Under the pieces are notes generated by a model, which ran no database searches, was not told the DNA's origin, and saw only the letters and a list, made by a program, of their open reading frames with translations. 64,000 nucleotides of DNA from Streptomyces flavochromogenes (GTDB lineage Bacteria; Actinomycetota; Actinomycetes; Streptomycetales; Streptomycetaceae), in contig NZ_JNZO01000027.1 of the NCBI RefSeq assembly GCF_000717595.1, positions 124,001-188,000 of the forward strand. The letters run 5' to 3'. Both the position numbers and the translations under genes were made by a program. Below, piece by piece: positions 50,750 to 59,806 of this stretch; the stretch's first letter is position 1, and the number at the start of each line of letters is the position of its first letter.

Positions 50750-51694
50750 ATGTCGCTCCGCATGTACGAGGCCGATCTGTTCGAGGGTTCCCGGGGTCGC
50801 CTGGAGGCGATCGCCTATCGCATGCTCGGGTCCGCGGGTGATGCCGAGGACGCCGTGCAGGAGACGTATCTGCGGTGGCACGCGGCGGACCGGGAGCGGA
50901 TCGAGACGCCCGAGGCGTGGCTGACGAAGGTGCTCACCAATCTCTGCCTCAACCAGCTCACCTCCGCACGGGTCCGGCGGGAGACCTACGTCGGACAGTG
51001 GCTGCCGGAGCCGGTGCTCGCCGGCGACCGGATGCTCGGGCCGGCCGACACCGCCGAGCAGCGCGAGTCGGTCTCCCTCGCGATGCTCACCCTGATGGAA
51101 CGGCTCTCGCCCAACGAGCGCGCGGTGTACGTGCTGCGCGAGGCCTTCGGGTACGCGCACCGTGAGATCGCGGAGATCCTCGACCTCACCGAGTCGAACT
51201 GCCAGCAGATCCACCGGCGCGCGAAGCAGCACCTCGCCACCGACCGGGCCCGTACCGAGATCGACACGATCGCCGCGCGGAAGGTCGTCGAGGAGTTTCT
51301 CGCCGCGGCCCTCAGCGGCGACACCGAGCCGCTGATCCGGCTCCTCACCGACGACGCGGTCGGCGTGGCCGACGGCGGCGCCAAGGTTCCGGCCCGCAGG
51401 TCCCCGGTCATCGGCGCGCTCGGCATCGCGCGCTACCTGCGGGGGCTGTTCCGGCCGAGCGCCCACAAGCGGACCCTCGTCGGCGGCGACCCCGAGCTCC
51501 ACGCCGCCGTCGTCAACGGCGCTCCCGCCGTGCTGGTCTCGGTCGGTGAGCGGATCGCCGGGGTCATCTGTCTCGACGCGACGTCGGACGGTGTCGTCGC
51601 GGTCCGTCTCCAGGTCAACCCCGACAAGCTGGGGCGCATCGCCCGCCAGTGGGCGGCCTCCGGCCCCCATCAGCCGCTCAGGGAGATGTGGTGA
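50750..51694 (+). CDS. ECF41-type sigma factor (SigJ-like)
   Basis: The 314-residue protein has sigma region 2 (LEAIAYRMLGSAGDAEDAVQ, ETYLRWHAADR), region 4 (LSPNERAVYVLREAFGYAHR, TESNCQQIHRRAKQHL) and the C-terminal SnoaL-like extension that marks ECF41. The signature DGGGK appears as DGGAKV, and the end as VNPDKLGRIARQW. In ECF41 the extension acts as an attached anti-sigma. ATG 50750 is used; ATG 50762 is the alternative. The FAD oxidoreductase 81 bases downstream is the kind of gene these sigmas control. Confidence 0.9.
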   Translation: MSLRMYEADLFEGSRGRLEAIAYRMLGSAGDAEDAVQETYLRWHAADRERIETPEAWLTKVLTNLCLNQLTSARVRRETYVGQWLPEPVLAGDRMLGPADTAEQRESVSLAMLTLMERLSPNERAVYVLREAFGYAHREIAEILDLTESNCQQIHRRAKQHLATDRARTEIDTIAARKVVEEFLAAALSGDTEPLIRLLTDDAVGVADGGAKVPARRSPVIGALGIARYLRGLFRPSAHKRTLVGGDPELHAAVVNGAPAVLVSVGERIAGVICLDATSDGVVAVRLQVNPDKLGRIARQWAASGPHQPLREMW

Positions 51695-51775
51695 CCCACG
51701 TCACATTCGATTCCTGTCAGGGATCGCGTGGCTGTCCGGTTCAGGAGGTGAGTCCAACCGGATAGGGAGCCAGCC

Positions 51776-52969
51776 ATGAAGCACCGCATCGTTGTCCTCG
51801 GAGCCGGATACGCCGGAGCGATCGCCGCCGGTCGCCTCGCCAAGCGACTGCACCGAGACGACGTCGAGATCACCCTCGTCAACGCCGAGTCCGAGTTCGT
51901 CGAGCGGGTCCGTCTGCACCAGCTCGCCAGCGGACAGGATCTGCCGAGCCGCCCGCTGCGCGACGTGTTCGCGGGAACGGGCGTGGAGCTCCGGCCCGCG
52001 TGGGTGACCGCCGTCGACACGGACCGCAGGACCGTCGAACTCGACGGCGAGCACGGCGCCGAGACCCTCGGCTACGACACCCTCGTGTACGCCCTGGGCA
52101 GCACCGCCGGCTCCCTCGACGTCCCCGGTGTCGCCGAGCACGCCCACGGCGTCGCCGGGAAGCGGGACGCGCTGCGCCTGCGGGCGCGCCTCGGCGAGCT
52201 GGAGCCGGGCGGGACCGTGCTGATCGTCGGCGGCGGCCTCACCGGCATCGAGGCGGCCACCGAGATCGCCGAGGCCCGCCCTGACCTGAAGGTCGCCCTC
52301 GCCGCCCGCGGCGGTGTCGGCGGCTGGCTCAGCGACAAGGCCCGGCGCCACCTGCGGACCGTCTTCGACCGGCTCGGCATCACGGTCCACGAGGGCGCCG
52401 ACATCGCCCGCGTCGAGGCGCACCGTGTCGTCACCGGTGAAGGGCAGGAGATCCCGGCCCAGTTGACCGTGTGGACCGCGGGCTTCGCCGTCCACCCGAT
52501 CGCCGCCGCCACGACCCTGGAGGTGTCCGACACCGGACGGATCGTCGTCGACGCCACCATGCGCTCGGTCTCCCACCCCGACGTGTACGCCGTCGGTGAC
52601 GCCGCGCTCGCCGAAGGTCCGGGCGGCAGGCCGCTGCGGATGTCCTGCGCCACGGCGAGCCCCATGGCGTGGCAGGCCGCCGACTCGCTCGCCGCGCGTC
52701 TGACCGGCCGCAAGGTTCCCGAGAACTCGATCGGCTACGCCGCGCAGTGCATCAGCCTCGGGCGCCGCGACGCCATCTTCCAGAAGGTGACCCACGAGGA
52801 CGAGGTCACGTCCAAGGTCGTCACGGGCCGGGCCGGCGCCCGTATCAAGGAGTTCATCTGCGCGGGCGCGGCATGGAGCATCTCCCACCCGACGATGATG
52901 ATGCCGAGCCGTCGTCGCCGCCTCACGGCGACCACCCAGCCGGCCGCGCCCCGTCTCGCCACCCGGTGA
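51776..52969 (+). CDS. FAD-dependent pyridine nucleotide oxidoreductase (NDH-2-like)
   Basis: The 397-residue flavoprotein shows the FAD motif RIVVLGAGYAGAIAAGRLAK and the NAD(P)H motif GGTVLIVGGGLTGIEAATEI. The late FAD block is VYAVGDAALAEGPGGRP, and GYDTLVYALGS lies between them. The family includes type II NADH dehydrogenases and related reductases that pass electrons to quinone. There is no membrane anchor. The start ATG 51776 has AGGGAG upstream. The sigma gene next to it suggests ECF41 control; a GTCACA box lies about 75 bases upstream. Confidence 0.9.
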   Translation: MKHRIVVLGAGYAGAIAAGRLAKRLHRDDVEITLVNAESEFVERVRLHQLASGQDLPSRPLRDVFAGTGVELRPAWVTAVDTDRRTVELDGEHGAETLGYDTLVYALGSTAGSLDVPGVAEHAHGVAGKRDALRLRARLGELEPGGTVLIVGGGLTGIEAATEIAEARPDLKVALAARGGVGGWLSDKARRHLRTVFDRLGITVHEGADIARVEAHRVVTGEGQEIPAQLTVWTAGFAVHPIAAATTLEVSDTGRIVVDATMRSVSHPDVYAVGDAALAEGPGGRPLRMSCATASPMAWQAADSLAARLTGRKVPENSIGYAAQCISLGRRDAIFQKVTHEDEVTSKVVTGRAGARIKEFICAGAAWSISHPTMMMPSRRRRLTATTQPAAPRLATR

Positions 52970-52990
52970 GGCGGCGCGCGACACGGCCGG

Positions 52991-53031
52991 CGGCGCACCG
53001 CCTGGGCACAGGGTGAAAGGGCGGTGCGCCG
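52991..53031. terminator. Convergent terminator
   Basis: CGGCGCACCGCC pairs perfectly with GGCGGTGCGCCG (12 bp, 17-base loop), between the flavoprotein and the WYL regulator genes. Confidence 0.75.
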
Positions 53032-53032
53032 T

Positions 53033-54043
53033 TCAGGGCCGTACGGGCGTCCGGAAGCCCGGTCCGTCGGCGCCGTAGGTCCGGGCGAGCGCACGGACCG
53101 TGTCCGCCATCGCCCGGCGCAGTTCCTCCGGCGCGACGACCTCGACGTCCGTGCCGAGTCGCAGCAGCTCCCCGCAGGCGTGCCCGGTGCTCTCCGTCGG
53201 GATGACGGCCTCGATCCATCCGTCGCCGCCCGCCACCTCGATCGCGGTGGCCTCGCAGGCCCGCGCCACCTCGGGCGGAACGTTGTCGGCCAGCCGCTCC
53301 CGCCCCCTCGGGGACAGCCGGATCGTGGCAGTGCCCGTGTGGCGTCGTGCCGCGAAGTCGTCGAGGTACGACGACCAGTACGCGTCCAGGGCGAAGTCCT
53401 CCGGCCGGTCGAAACGTTCGTCCCTCACCGCCGCGTCCAGGATCCGGGCGATCCGGAAGGTGGTGGCCCTGCCGTCGACCCCGGCCACCAGGTACCAGGT
53501 GCCCGACTTGAGGACCAGGCCGTAGGGGTGCAGCCGCCGGTCCACCTCCTGTGGTTCGCGCCAGCGGCGGTAGCGCACGTCCACCGCGCGCCGGCCGAAC
53601 ACCGCGTCCACCAGGAGCGGCAGATGCGGGGTCTCCTCGGCCTCCCGGTACCAGCCCGGAGCGTCCAGGTGGAACACCGCGTCGGTGCGCGTCGCCTCCT
53701 CCCGCAGGGCGGCCGGGAGGGCCGCGAGCAACTTCAGTCTCGCCGCCGCCACTTCCGCCGCGAGCCCCAGGTCGGCGGCGGGCGCGGGCAGCCCCGCGAG
53801 GAACAGCACCCTGGCCTCGCTCTCGCTCAGCCCGGTGAGGTGCGTGCGGTAGCCGTCGAGCAGTCGATAGCCGCCGGTACGGCCCTGCTCGGCGTAGACC
53901 GGGACCCCGGCGGCCTGCAGCCGGTCGAGATCGCGGTACGCGGTCCGTACGGAGACCCCCAGCTCGGCGGCGAGACGTCGAGCCGGCATCCGGCCCCGGG
54001 TCTGGAGCAGCAACATCATCGACAGCAACCGGTCCGCGGACAT
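53033..54043 (-). CDS. WYL-domain transcriptional regulator (YafY type)
   Basis: The 336-residue protein starts at ATG 54043 (MSADRLLSMMLLLQTRGRMP). The winged helix (about 1-70) has ARRLAAELGVSVRTAYRDLD and RLQAAGVPVYAEQGRTGGYR. The WYL domain (about 135-230) shows GLVLKSGTWYLVAGVDGRAT, close to the WYL signature (WYLVA). These regulators sense nucleotides or metabolites. It is divergent from the NIPSNAP gene with 116 bases between and is its likely regulator. Confidence 0.92.
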   Translation of the reverse strand: MSADRLLSMMLLLQTRGRMPARRLAAELGVSVRTAYRDLDRLQAAGVPVYAEQGRTGGYRLLDGYRTHLTGLSESEARVLFLAGLPAPAADLGLAAEVAAARLKLLAALPAALREEATRTDAVFHLDAPGWYREAEETPHLPLLVDAVFGRRAVDVRYRRWREPQEVDRRLHPYGLVLKSGTWYLVAGVDGRATTFRIARILDAAVRDERFDRPEDFALDAYWSSYLDDFAARRHTGTATIRLSPRGRERLADNVPPEVARACEATAIEVAGGDGWIEAVIPTESTGHACGELLRLGTDVEVVAPEELRRAMADTVRALARTYGADGPGFRTPVRP

Positions 54044-54159
54044 ACGGGGATTCTGCTCCGGACGCCGGCAACACGCGGCGAAAACACTGACAGGCGGTGG
54101 CACGCCTCGGCTCTAGCGTCGGCCCCGTCCGCCGAGGAACCCCCACCCAGGAGTCCGTC

Positions 54160-54957
54160 GTGCCCCGCACTCCCCGTACCGCCCCCGTCAGCCGGCCCGC
54201 CGTGATCGAGCTTCGCCGGTACACCCTGCTCCCCGGCCGGCGGGACGAGCTCATCGAGCTGTTCGACCGCGAGTTCGTCGAGGCCCAGGAGGCGACCGGG
54301 ATGATCGTCCTCGGCCAGTTCCGGGACCTCGACGATCCCGACCGCTTCGTCTGGTTGCGCGGCTTCGCGGACATGGAGACCCGGCGTGAGGCCCTCTCCG
54401 CCTTCTACGGCGGGCCGGTCTGGGCCACGCACGGCCCCCGGGCCAACGCCACCATGGCCGATTCCGACGACGTCCTGCTGCTGCGGCCCCTGCCGGCCGG
54501 CACCGCCGCACCGGATGGGGCCGCCGCACCGGGCAGAGCCTCCGCTTCGGACCGGGCCGCCTCGCCGGACCGCGCCTCCGCACCTGGCCGGGCACCCACG
54601 CCGAACCGGTTCGTGGCCGTCGCCCTGTGGCACTTCCCGCCGGGCGACGCGGACGGCCCCGCGCTGATCCACGACCGGCTCGTCCCCGTATTGCGGGAGA
54701 CGGGGCCCACGCCCCTCGCCGTACTCGTCACCGAGCCGGCCGACAACACGTTCCCCCGGCTCCCCGTCCGCACCGGAGAGAACGTGGTCGCCGTCGTCAC
54801 CTCGTACCCGGACGAGCAGGCGCACCGTCGCCACCTCGCCGGCACGACGGACCACCCCCTCGTACGGGACGAGATCCGGCCGGCCGTCGAGCGGGCGCAG
54901 TCGGCGGCTCCTCTTCTTCTCCGCCTGACGCCGACGGCCCGCTCGCTCGTCCGCTGA
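54160..54957 (+). CDS. NIPSNAP family protein
   Basis: The 265-residue protein starts at GTG 54160 (AGGAG upstream). It has two NIPSNAP-type ferredoxin-like halves: IELRRYTLLPGRRDELIELF with GQFRDLDDPDRFVWLRGFAD, and FVAVALWHFPPGDADG with VAVVTSYPDEQAHRRHLAGT. A linker of about 35 residues between them consists of hexamer units ending in Arg (ASASDR, AASPDR, ASAPGR, APTPNR). The function of bacterial NIPSNAP proteins is not settled; dimeric stress-related or monooxygenase-like folds are known. The divergent WYL regulator is its likely control. Confidence 0.85.
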   Translation: MPRTPRTAPVSRPAVIELRRYTLLPGRRDELIELFDREFVEAQEATGMIVLGQFRDLDDPDRFVWLRGFADMETRREALSAFYGGPVWATHGPRANATMADSDDVLLLRPLPAGTAAPDGAAAPGRASASDRAASPDRASAPGRAPTPNRFVAVALWHFPPGDADGPALIHDRLVPVLRETGPTPLAVLVTEPADNTFPRLPVRTGENVVAVVTSYPDEQAHRRHLAGTTDHPLVRDEIRPAVERAQSAAPLLLRLTPTARSLVR

Positions 54958-54981
54958 GGGACGGGGCCGCGCCCACCCGCC

Positions 54982-55914
54982 TCATTCCGTCCAGGGCTGG
55001 AGCTTCTCCGGGTTGCGGACCGCCCAGATGTGCGTGATCCGGTCGTCCGCGAGGGCGAACGCCGCCACCGTCACGGTCGTGCCGCCGCGGCGGGCCACCA
55101 GACCGGGGCGGCCGTTGACCGAGGTGACCTGGAGCGTCATGCCGGGGGCCATGTCGCCGATCGCGACGATGTAGCGGGCGATCTCCGCGGCACCGGTGAT
55201 CGGGCGGAGCGCCGCGCCGACCAGGCCGCCGCCGTCGACGACCACCGTGGCGTCGGGGTTGAGCAGGTCGACGAGGGCCGCGATGTCCTGGGCCTCCCAC
55301 GCCTGCTTGAAGTCCTTGATGACACGCGCCTGCAGGCCGGTCGGCGGCTCCGGCGCCCGGGCCGCCCGGACGCGCCGCCGGGCCGACGAGGCCAGCTGCC
55401 GGCATGCGGCGGGTGTGCGGCCGACGATCGTGGCCAACTCGGTGAAGGGGTAACGGAAGACGTCGTGCAGGATGAACGCGACCCGCTCGGCCGGGGTCAT
55501 GGATTCGAGGACGACGAGGAAGGCCATGTCGACCGACTCGTCGAGGGCGATCCGTTCGGCGGGGTCGGTCCCGCCGTCGCCCGGCCGGCCGTTCAGCCAC
55601 TCCGTCGTCTCGGGCAGCGGCTCCGGGATCCACTCGCCCACGTAGCGCTCGCGCCGCGCCCGCGCCGAGCCGAGGACGTCCAGGCAGATACGGCCGACCA
55701 CCGTCGTCAGCCAGGCTCCGGGCGCCTCGACGGCCTCCTGCTGCGGGCCCGACATCGCGTACCAGCGGGCGAAGGCCTCCTGAACGGCGTCCTCCGCCTC
55801 GGCCAGGGACCCGAGCAGCCGGTAGGCGACATTGATCAACTGCCGGTACTCGCCCTCGGGTCGGGCGGCCGCGGGCGCGGGCCCGCGTTCCGGTTCCGTA
55901 CGGCTGCCGTTCAT
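54982..55914 (-). CDS. ECF41-type sigma factor, second copy
   Basis: The 310-residue protein starts at ATG 55914 (MNGSRTEPERGPAPAAARPE). Region 2 reads LINVAYRLLGSLAEAEDAVQ, region 4 MTPAERVAFILHDVFRYPFT and GRTPAACRQLASSARRRV. The SnoaL-like extension has DGGGLV and VRNPEKLQPWTE, the ECF41 marks. It is only about 35-40% alike the copy at 50750 by eye. Upstream and divergent is a small membrane-protein gene, a possible target. Confidence 0.9.
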   Translation of the reverse strand: MNGSRTEPERGPAPAAARPEGEYRQLINVAYRLLGSLAEAEDAVQEAFARWYAMSGPQQEAVEAPGAWLTTVVGRICLDVLGSARARRERYVGEWIPEPLPETTEWLNGRPGDGGTDPAERIALDESVDMAFLVVLESMTPAERVAFILHDVFRYPFTELATIVGRTPAACRQLASSARRRVRAARAPEPPTGLQARVIKDFKQAWEAQDIAALVDLLNPDATVVVDGGGLVGAALRPITGAAEIARYIVAIGDMAPGMTLQVTSVNGRPGLVARRGGTTVTVAAFALADDRITHIWAVRNPEKLQPWTE

Positions 55915-56064
55915 GGTGGTCGTGTCCCCCTTCGTTCGATCCGCGCTCGCCGTGATCGGTGAGACGCGCATCACTCCGTGACTCCGGTGCAGCGCCTCAC
56001 ATTCTCGCGGGCTGCGTCGTCGGACTGTCGAGAGAGCGACCGGCAGCGGAAGGACGGGATCATC

Positions 56065-56538
56065 ATGGTCACGCGGACGACAGCGGAGACGGCGTCGATG
56101 ACGACGACGGACACGGCATCGGCGGTGGCGGGGCGGCGCGGCGGCCGGTTCGCGGGGTTCGTGCGCGTCTCGATCGGCCTGCAGACGGCGAGCATCCTCT
56201 TCCAGGCCGTCACGGCCGGAACGGCGCTGACCTCACAGGTCGGATCGACCCTGCACGACCTCGGGTCCAAGGGCACGTACGCGATGTCGATGCTGTACCT
56301 GCTCGCCGCGATCCTGGCGTGGCGGCCGGGCGGCGGCCCGGCCCGGCCGGCCCTCTACGCGACCGGTTTCCTGCTCCTCGGGAGCATTCAGGTGGTGATG
56401 GGTGTCCAGCACGTGATGGGCGTTCATGTTCCCCTGGGTGTACTGATGTTCGGCCTCAGCCTGCTGGATCTGGGGCGGGTCGTTCTCCAGCGGGCACGCC
56501 CGGCGGCGGAGGCCGCCTACGCGAACTCCCCCTCCTGA
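56065..56538 (+). CDS. Four-helix membrane protein, unknown function
   Basis: The 157-residue protein starts at ATG 56065 with GGAAGGACGGG upstream. The N-terminus is Thr/Ala-rich (about 1-30). Four membrane helices follow: VSIGLQTASILFQAVTAGTA, YAMSMLYLLAAILAW, LYATGFLLLGSIQVVMGVQH, and VLMFGLSLLDLGRV. His residues are placed at membrane edges. No family name. Its 3' end overlaps the convergent TetR gene by 22 bases. Confidence 0.75.
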   Translation: MVTRTTAETASMTTTDTASAVAGRRGGRFAGFVRVSIGLQTASILFQAVTAGTALTSQVGSTLHDLGSKGTYAMSMLYLLAAILAWRPGGGPARPALYATGFLLLGSIQVVMGVQHVMGVHVPLGVLMFGLSLLDLGRVVLQRARPAAEAAYANSPS

Positions 56539-57128
56539 GAAAGGGCCGCACGCACGATGGCCGCGGCCGCACGCGCCGCGGCCGTCACCGGATCGGTGCT
56601 GCGTGCGGCGCGGCCCAGCATGAACGCGCCCTCCAGCAGGGCGATCACCGAGCTCGCGGTCTCGTGCGCGACGGGCTCGGCGATCCCTCCGGCCCGGTAG
56701 AAGGCGGCGAGTCCGTCCGTCCAGCTCGCGAACACCTCGGCCGTGGCGACCCGCAGCGGTTCATGGGTACTGGCCACCTCCAGCGCGACGGTGGCGATCG
56801 GGCACGGGTCCGCGAAGTCGAGCTCGCGCAGGGTCTCCGCCGCGGCGATGAACGCGTCGCCGGTGACGGCGGCCATGTCCACGTCCTCGGGGACGCTGGA
56901 GGTCGGGAAGAGTCCGGCGATCAGTTCCAGGTAGGCCGCGCCCGACGTTCGGACCACCTCCTCGCCGAGCTGTGCCTTGCCCCCGGGAAAGAAGTGGTAC
57001 GCCGAGCCGTACGGGGCGTCCGCCGCCGCGACGATCTGTTTCATGCCGCTGGCCGCGTAGCCCTGGCGCCGGAAAAGCTCGGTCGCGGCGGTGACGATGC
57101 GCTGCCTGGTGTCGCCCGTGGTCCTCAC
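56517..57128 (-). CDS. TetR family repressor
   Basis: The 203-residue protein starts at GTG 57128: MRTTGDTRQRIVTAATELFR, RQGYAASGMKQIVAAADAPY and GSAYHFFPGGKAQLGEEVVR, the TetR helix-turn-helix of the LmrA/YxaF type (C-terminal ligand domain with ASWTDGLAAFYRAGG). A 26-bp operator-like inverted repeat lies 13 bases upstream, in the gap to the divergent hydrolase gene. It probably represses both. The ligand is unknown. Confidence 0.92.
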   Translation of the reverse strand: MRTTGDTRQRIVTAATELFRRQGYAASGMKQIVAAADAPYGSAYHFFPGGKAQLGEEVVRTSGAAYLELIAGLFPTSSVPEDVDMAAVTGDAFIAAAETLRELDFADPCPIATVALEVASTHEPLRVATAEVFASWTDGLAAFYRAGGIAEPVAHETASSVIALLEGAFMLGRAARSTDPVTAAARAAAAIVRAALSQEGEFA

Positions 57129-57140
57129 ACTCGCTAGTCT

Positions 57141-57166
57141 CTCACTAGATCGGTCTATCTAGTGAG
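57141..57166. promoter_or_regulatory. TetR operator, 10-bp arms
   Basis: CTCACTAGAT-CGGTCT-ATCTAGTGAG is a perfect inverted repeat. It lies between the tetR start and the start of the alpha/beta hydrolase gene. The AT-rich CTAGT block recurs once more just left of it (57134-57145). Confidence 0.85.
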
Positions 57167-57197
57167 CCGGTCTCCGTATCGAGCCGGGGGTCGTCCG

Positions 57198-58079
57198 TTG
57201 TCCGAGATCGAGCTGAGCGCAGGCGTCATCGACTACACCGACACGGGCGAGGACGGGGGCGGCGGCGCGGGCAAGGACGTCGTGGTGCTCGTCCACGGAC
57301 TCGGCTTCGACGAGTCGGTCTGGGACGCGGTCGTCGAGGAGCTGCGCGGGGACTTCCGCGTCCTGGTGCCCGTGCTGCCGATCGGCAGCCACCGCAGGCC
57401 GATGCGGCCGGAAGCGGACCTGTCGGCGCACGGAGTCGCCGCGATCCTGGCCGAGTTCCTGGAACGCCTCGACCTGCACGACGTCACCCTCGTCCAGAAC
57501 GACGCCGGCACGGCGCAGCTCCTCGTGGGCGTGCGCGACGAGCGCGTCGGCCGCCTGGTGCTCACCTCGTGCGAGGCGCTGGACAACTACCCGCCCGGCA
57601 TCCAGGGCAGAACCCTGCACGCGGCGAGCCGCGTACCGGGCGGCCTCTTCCTGCTGCTGCAGTCCTTCCGGGTCCCCTTCCTCGTCCGGATGAGGACCTC
57701 GCTGGGCGGGATGGCGAAGCGGCCGATCCCGTACGCGCTGGTCCGCCGCTGGTACCGGCCCCTGCTCACCCGGAGCGCGATCCGCCGGGACCTCGCCGTG
57801 TTCTGCCGCAGCACCGAGAAGGACACGTATCTCAAGGCGGCCGAGAAACTGCGGGAGTTCGACCGGCCGGCGCTGGTCGCCTGGGGAGCCGAGGACCGCA
57901 TGATGCCCGCCGCCACGGGGCGTCGACTCGCCGAACTGCTGCCGCGGGGGCGCTATGTGGAGATCCCCGGGGCGGGCACGCTCGTCCAGCTGGACAACCC
58001 CGGCGCCCTCTGCGCGGAGCTGCGTGCCTTCATCCGGGAGACTCCGATCGGGGAAGGACCTGTCGGGGAAGCAGGCTGA
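57198..58079 (+). CDS. Alpha/beta hydrolase, Asp-nucleophile type
   Basis: The 293-residue protein is read from TTG 57198 (GGGGG upstream, MSEIELSAGVIDYTDTG). A GTG at 57162 is in frame but lies inside the operator. Motifs: VVVLVHGLGFDESVWD (HG oxyanion), TLVQNDAGTAQLLVG, where Asp takes the nucleophile place usual in haloalkane dehalogenases and epoxide hydrolases, LVAWGAEDRMMP (acid) and a late YVEIPGAGTLVQLDNP. The usual His at the end is Gly-Thr here, so catalysis is doubtful. TetR likely controls it. Confidence 0.82.
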   Translation: MSEIELSAGVIDYTDTGEDGGGGAGKDVVVLVHGLGFDESVWDAVVEELRGDFRVLVPVLPIGSHRRPMRPEADLSAHGVAAILAEFLERLDLHDVTLVQNDAGTAQLLVGVRDERVGRLVLTSCEALDNYPPGIQGRTLHAASRVPGGLFLLLQSFRVPFLVRMRTSLGGMAKRPIPYALVRRWYRPLLTRSAIRRDLAVFCRSTEKDTYLKAAEKLREFDRPALVAWGAEDRMMPAATGRRLAELLPRGRYVEIPGAGTLVQLDNPGALCAELRAFIRETPIGEGPVGEAG

Positions 58080-58155
58080 GCCCCCTCACCGCACGGACCG
58101 CCTTCGGCTGCCCGTACCGGAGCGACCGGCTCACGAAGGCCTTACGGCCACATTC

Positions 58156-58195
58156 GTCAGGAATCGAGAAGCGGGGGCGCACGCGCACAACTAGC
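58156..58195 (+). promoter_or_regulatory. Promoter box of VOC gene 1
   Basis: GTCAGGAATCGAGAAGC, 15 bases, then CAACTAGC. The same 17-base and 8-base blocks occur at 59048-59088 with 16 bases between. The ATG is 9 bases after the second block, so the transcript may be leaderless. Confidence 0.75.
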
Positions 58196-58203
58196 TTGTG
58201 GGC

Positions 58204-58614
58204 ATGGACATCACCATTCACACCACCGTCCTCCCGCACGAGGACCCCGACGCCTCCCTCGCCTTCTACCGCGACGCCCTCGGCTTCGAGGTGCGCAGCG
58301 ACGTCGGCCAGGGCAGGACCCGCTGGATCACCGTCGGACCCGTCGGACAGCCCGGTACGTCGATCCTCCTCGCGCCGCCCGGCGCCGACCCCGGGGTCAC
58401 CGAGGCCGAGCGGCGGACCATCGCCGAGATGATGGCCAAGGGCACCTACGGCTGGATCCTGCTCGCCACCCCCGACCTCGACGCCACCTTCGAGAAGGTG
58501 CAGGCCGGGGACGTCGAGGTGGTCCAGGAGCCGACCGACCAGCCGTACGGCGTGCGGGACTGCGCCTTCCGCGATCCCGCGGGCAACCTCGTCCGCGTCC
58601 AGCAACTGCGCTGA
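58204..58614 (+). CDS. VOC (glyoxalase-fold) protein 1
   Basis: The 136-residue protein reads MDITIHTTVLPHEDPDASLA, FYRDALGFEVRSDVGQGRTR, WILLATPDLDATFEKVQAGD and CAFRDPAGNLVRVQQL. This is the single vicinal-oxygen-chelate unit pair (about 125-140 residues) seen in glyoxalase, bleomycin-resistance and dioxygenase relatives. The metal residues are His8 and the Glu/Gln near the end, by pattern. A GTG at 58198 is a longer alternative. It shares its promoter type with the VOC gene at 59098 and is followed by an AraC regulator. Confidence 0.88.
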   Translation: MDITIHTTVLPHEDPDASLAFYRDALGFEVRSDVGQGRTRWITVGPVGQPGTSILLAPPGADPGVTEAERRTIAEMMAKGTYGWILLATPDLDATFEKVQAGDVEVVQEPTDQPYGVRDCAFRDPAGNLVRVQQLR

Positions 58615-58627
58615 AAGGATTCCCCTC

Positions 58628-59092
<465 letters not shown>

Positions 59093-59097
59093 TTCTC

Positions 59098-59727
59098 ATG
59101 AACGCCATCGCCTCCATCACCCTCGAGGTGGCCGACCTCCCGGCCGCCGACCGCTTCTACACCGCCTCCGGTCTCGGCGCGCATGTGCGCCTGCGGGCCT
59201 CCGACGCGCCGAGCACCGGCTTCCGCGGCTTCTCGCTCTCCCTCACGGTGGACCGGCCGGCCGACGTCCGGCACTTCGTCGACGCGGCCCTCGCCGCCGG
59301 CGCCACCTCGCTCAAGCCCGCCTCGAAGTCCTTCTGGGGCTACGGCGGCGTCTTCCAGGCCCCGGACGGGACCATCTGGAAGGTCGCGACCTCGAACAAG
59401 AAGGACGCCGGACCGGCCACCGGCCGCGTCGAATCCTTCGTCGTCCTGGTCGGAGCCGCGGACGTCGCCGCCAGCAAGGCGTTCTACGTCGAGCACGGCC
59501 TCACCGTCGGGAAGAGCTTCGGCCGCAAGTACGTCGAGTTCGCCGCCGCCGAGGGCAGCCCGGTCAAGCTCGCCCTGTACGGGCGCCGCGCCCTCGCGAA
59601 GGACGTCGGCGTGGCCGTGGACGGCGAGGGATCCCACCGGATCGTGCTCGGAGGCGAGGGCACCGGCGCCTTCACCGACCCGGACGGGTTCACCTGGGAG
59701 CCCGCGTCCGTGGCCGCCGCGTCCTGA
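59098..59727 (+). CDS. VOC (glyoxalase-fold) protein 2, two-domain
   Basis: The 209-residue protein has two halves: ITLEVADLPAADRFYTASGL with PADVRHFVDAALAAGATSLK and FQAPDGTIWKVATS; then SFVVLVGAADVAASKAFYVE with FAAAEGSPVKLALYGRRALA and GAFTDPDGFTWEPAS. Both look like VOC units. No obvious metal ligands except His and Glu in the second half. It likely shares a regulator with VOC 1. Substrate unknown. Confidence 0.88.
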   Translation: MNAIASITLEVADLPAADRFYTASGLGAHVRLRASDAPSTGFRGFSLSLTVDRPADVRHFVDAALAAGATSLKPASKSFWGYGGVFQAPDGTIWKVATSNKKDAGPATGRVESFVVLVGAADVAASKAFYVEHGLTVGKSFGRKYVEFAAAEGSPVKLALYGRRALAKDVGVAVDGEGSHRIVLGGEGTGAFTDPDGFTWEPASVAAAS

Positions 59728-59806
59728 CCCGTACCCCCTGGACCCACCCCCGTACACCCCTCCCTCGTACCCGTATCCCCAGCCAGCCTTGTGAGAGGAA
59801 CCCGTC

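Noticed and set aside
51696..51730. ECF41 promoter before the FAD oxidoreductase
   Set aside because: GTCACA is present, but a CGTC-type -10 at the expected spacing is not found.
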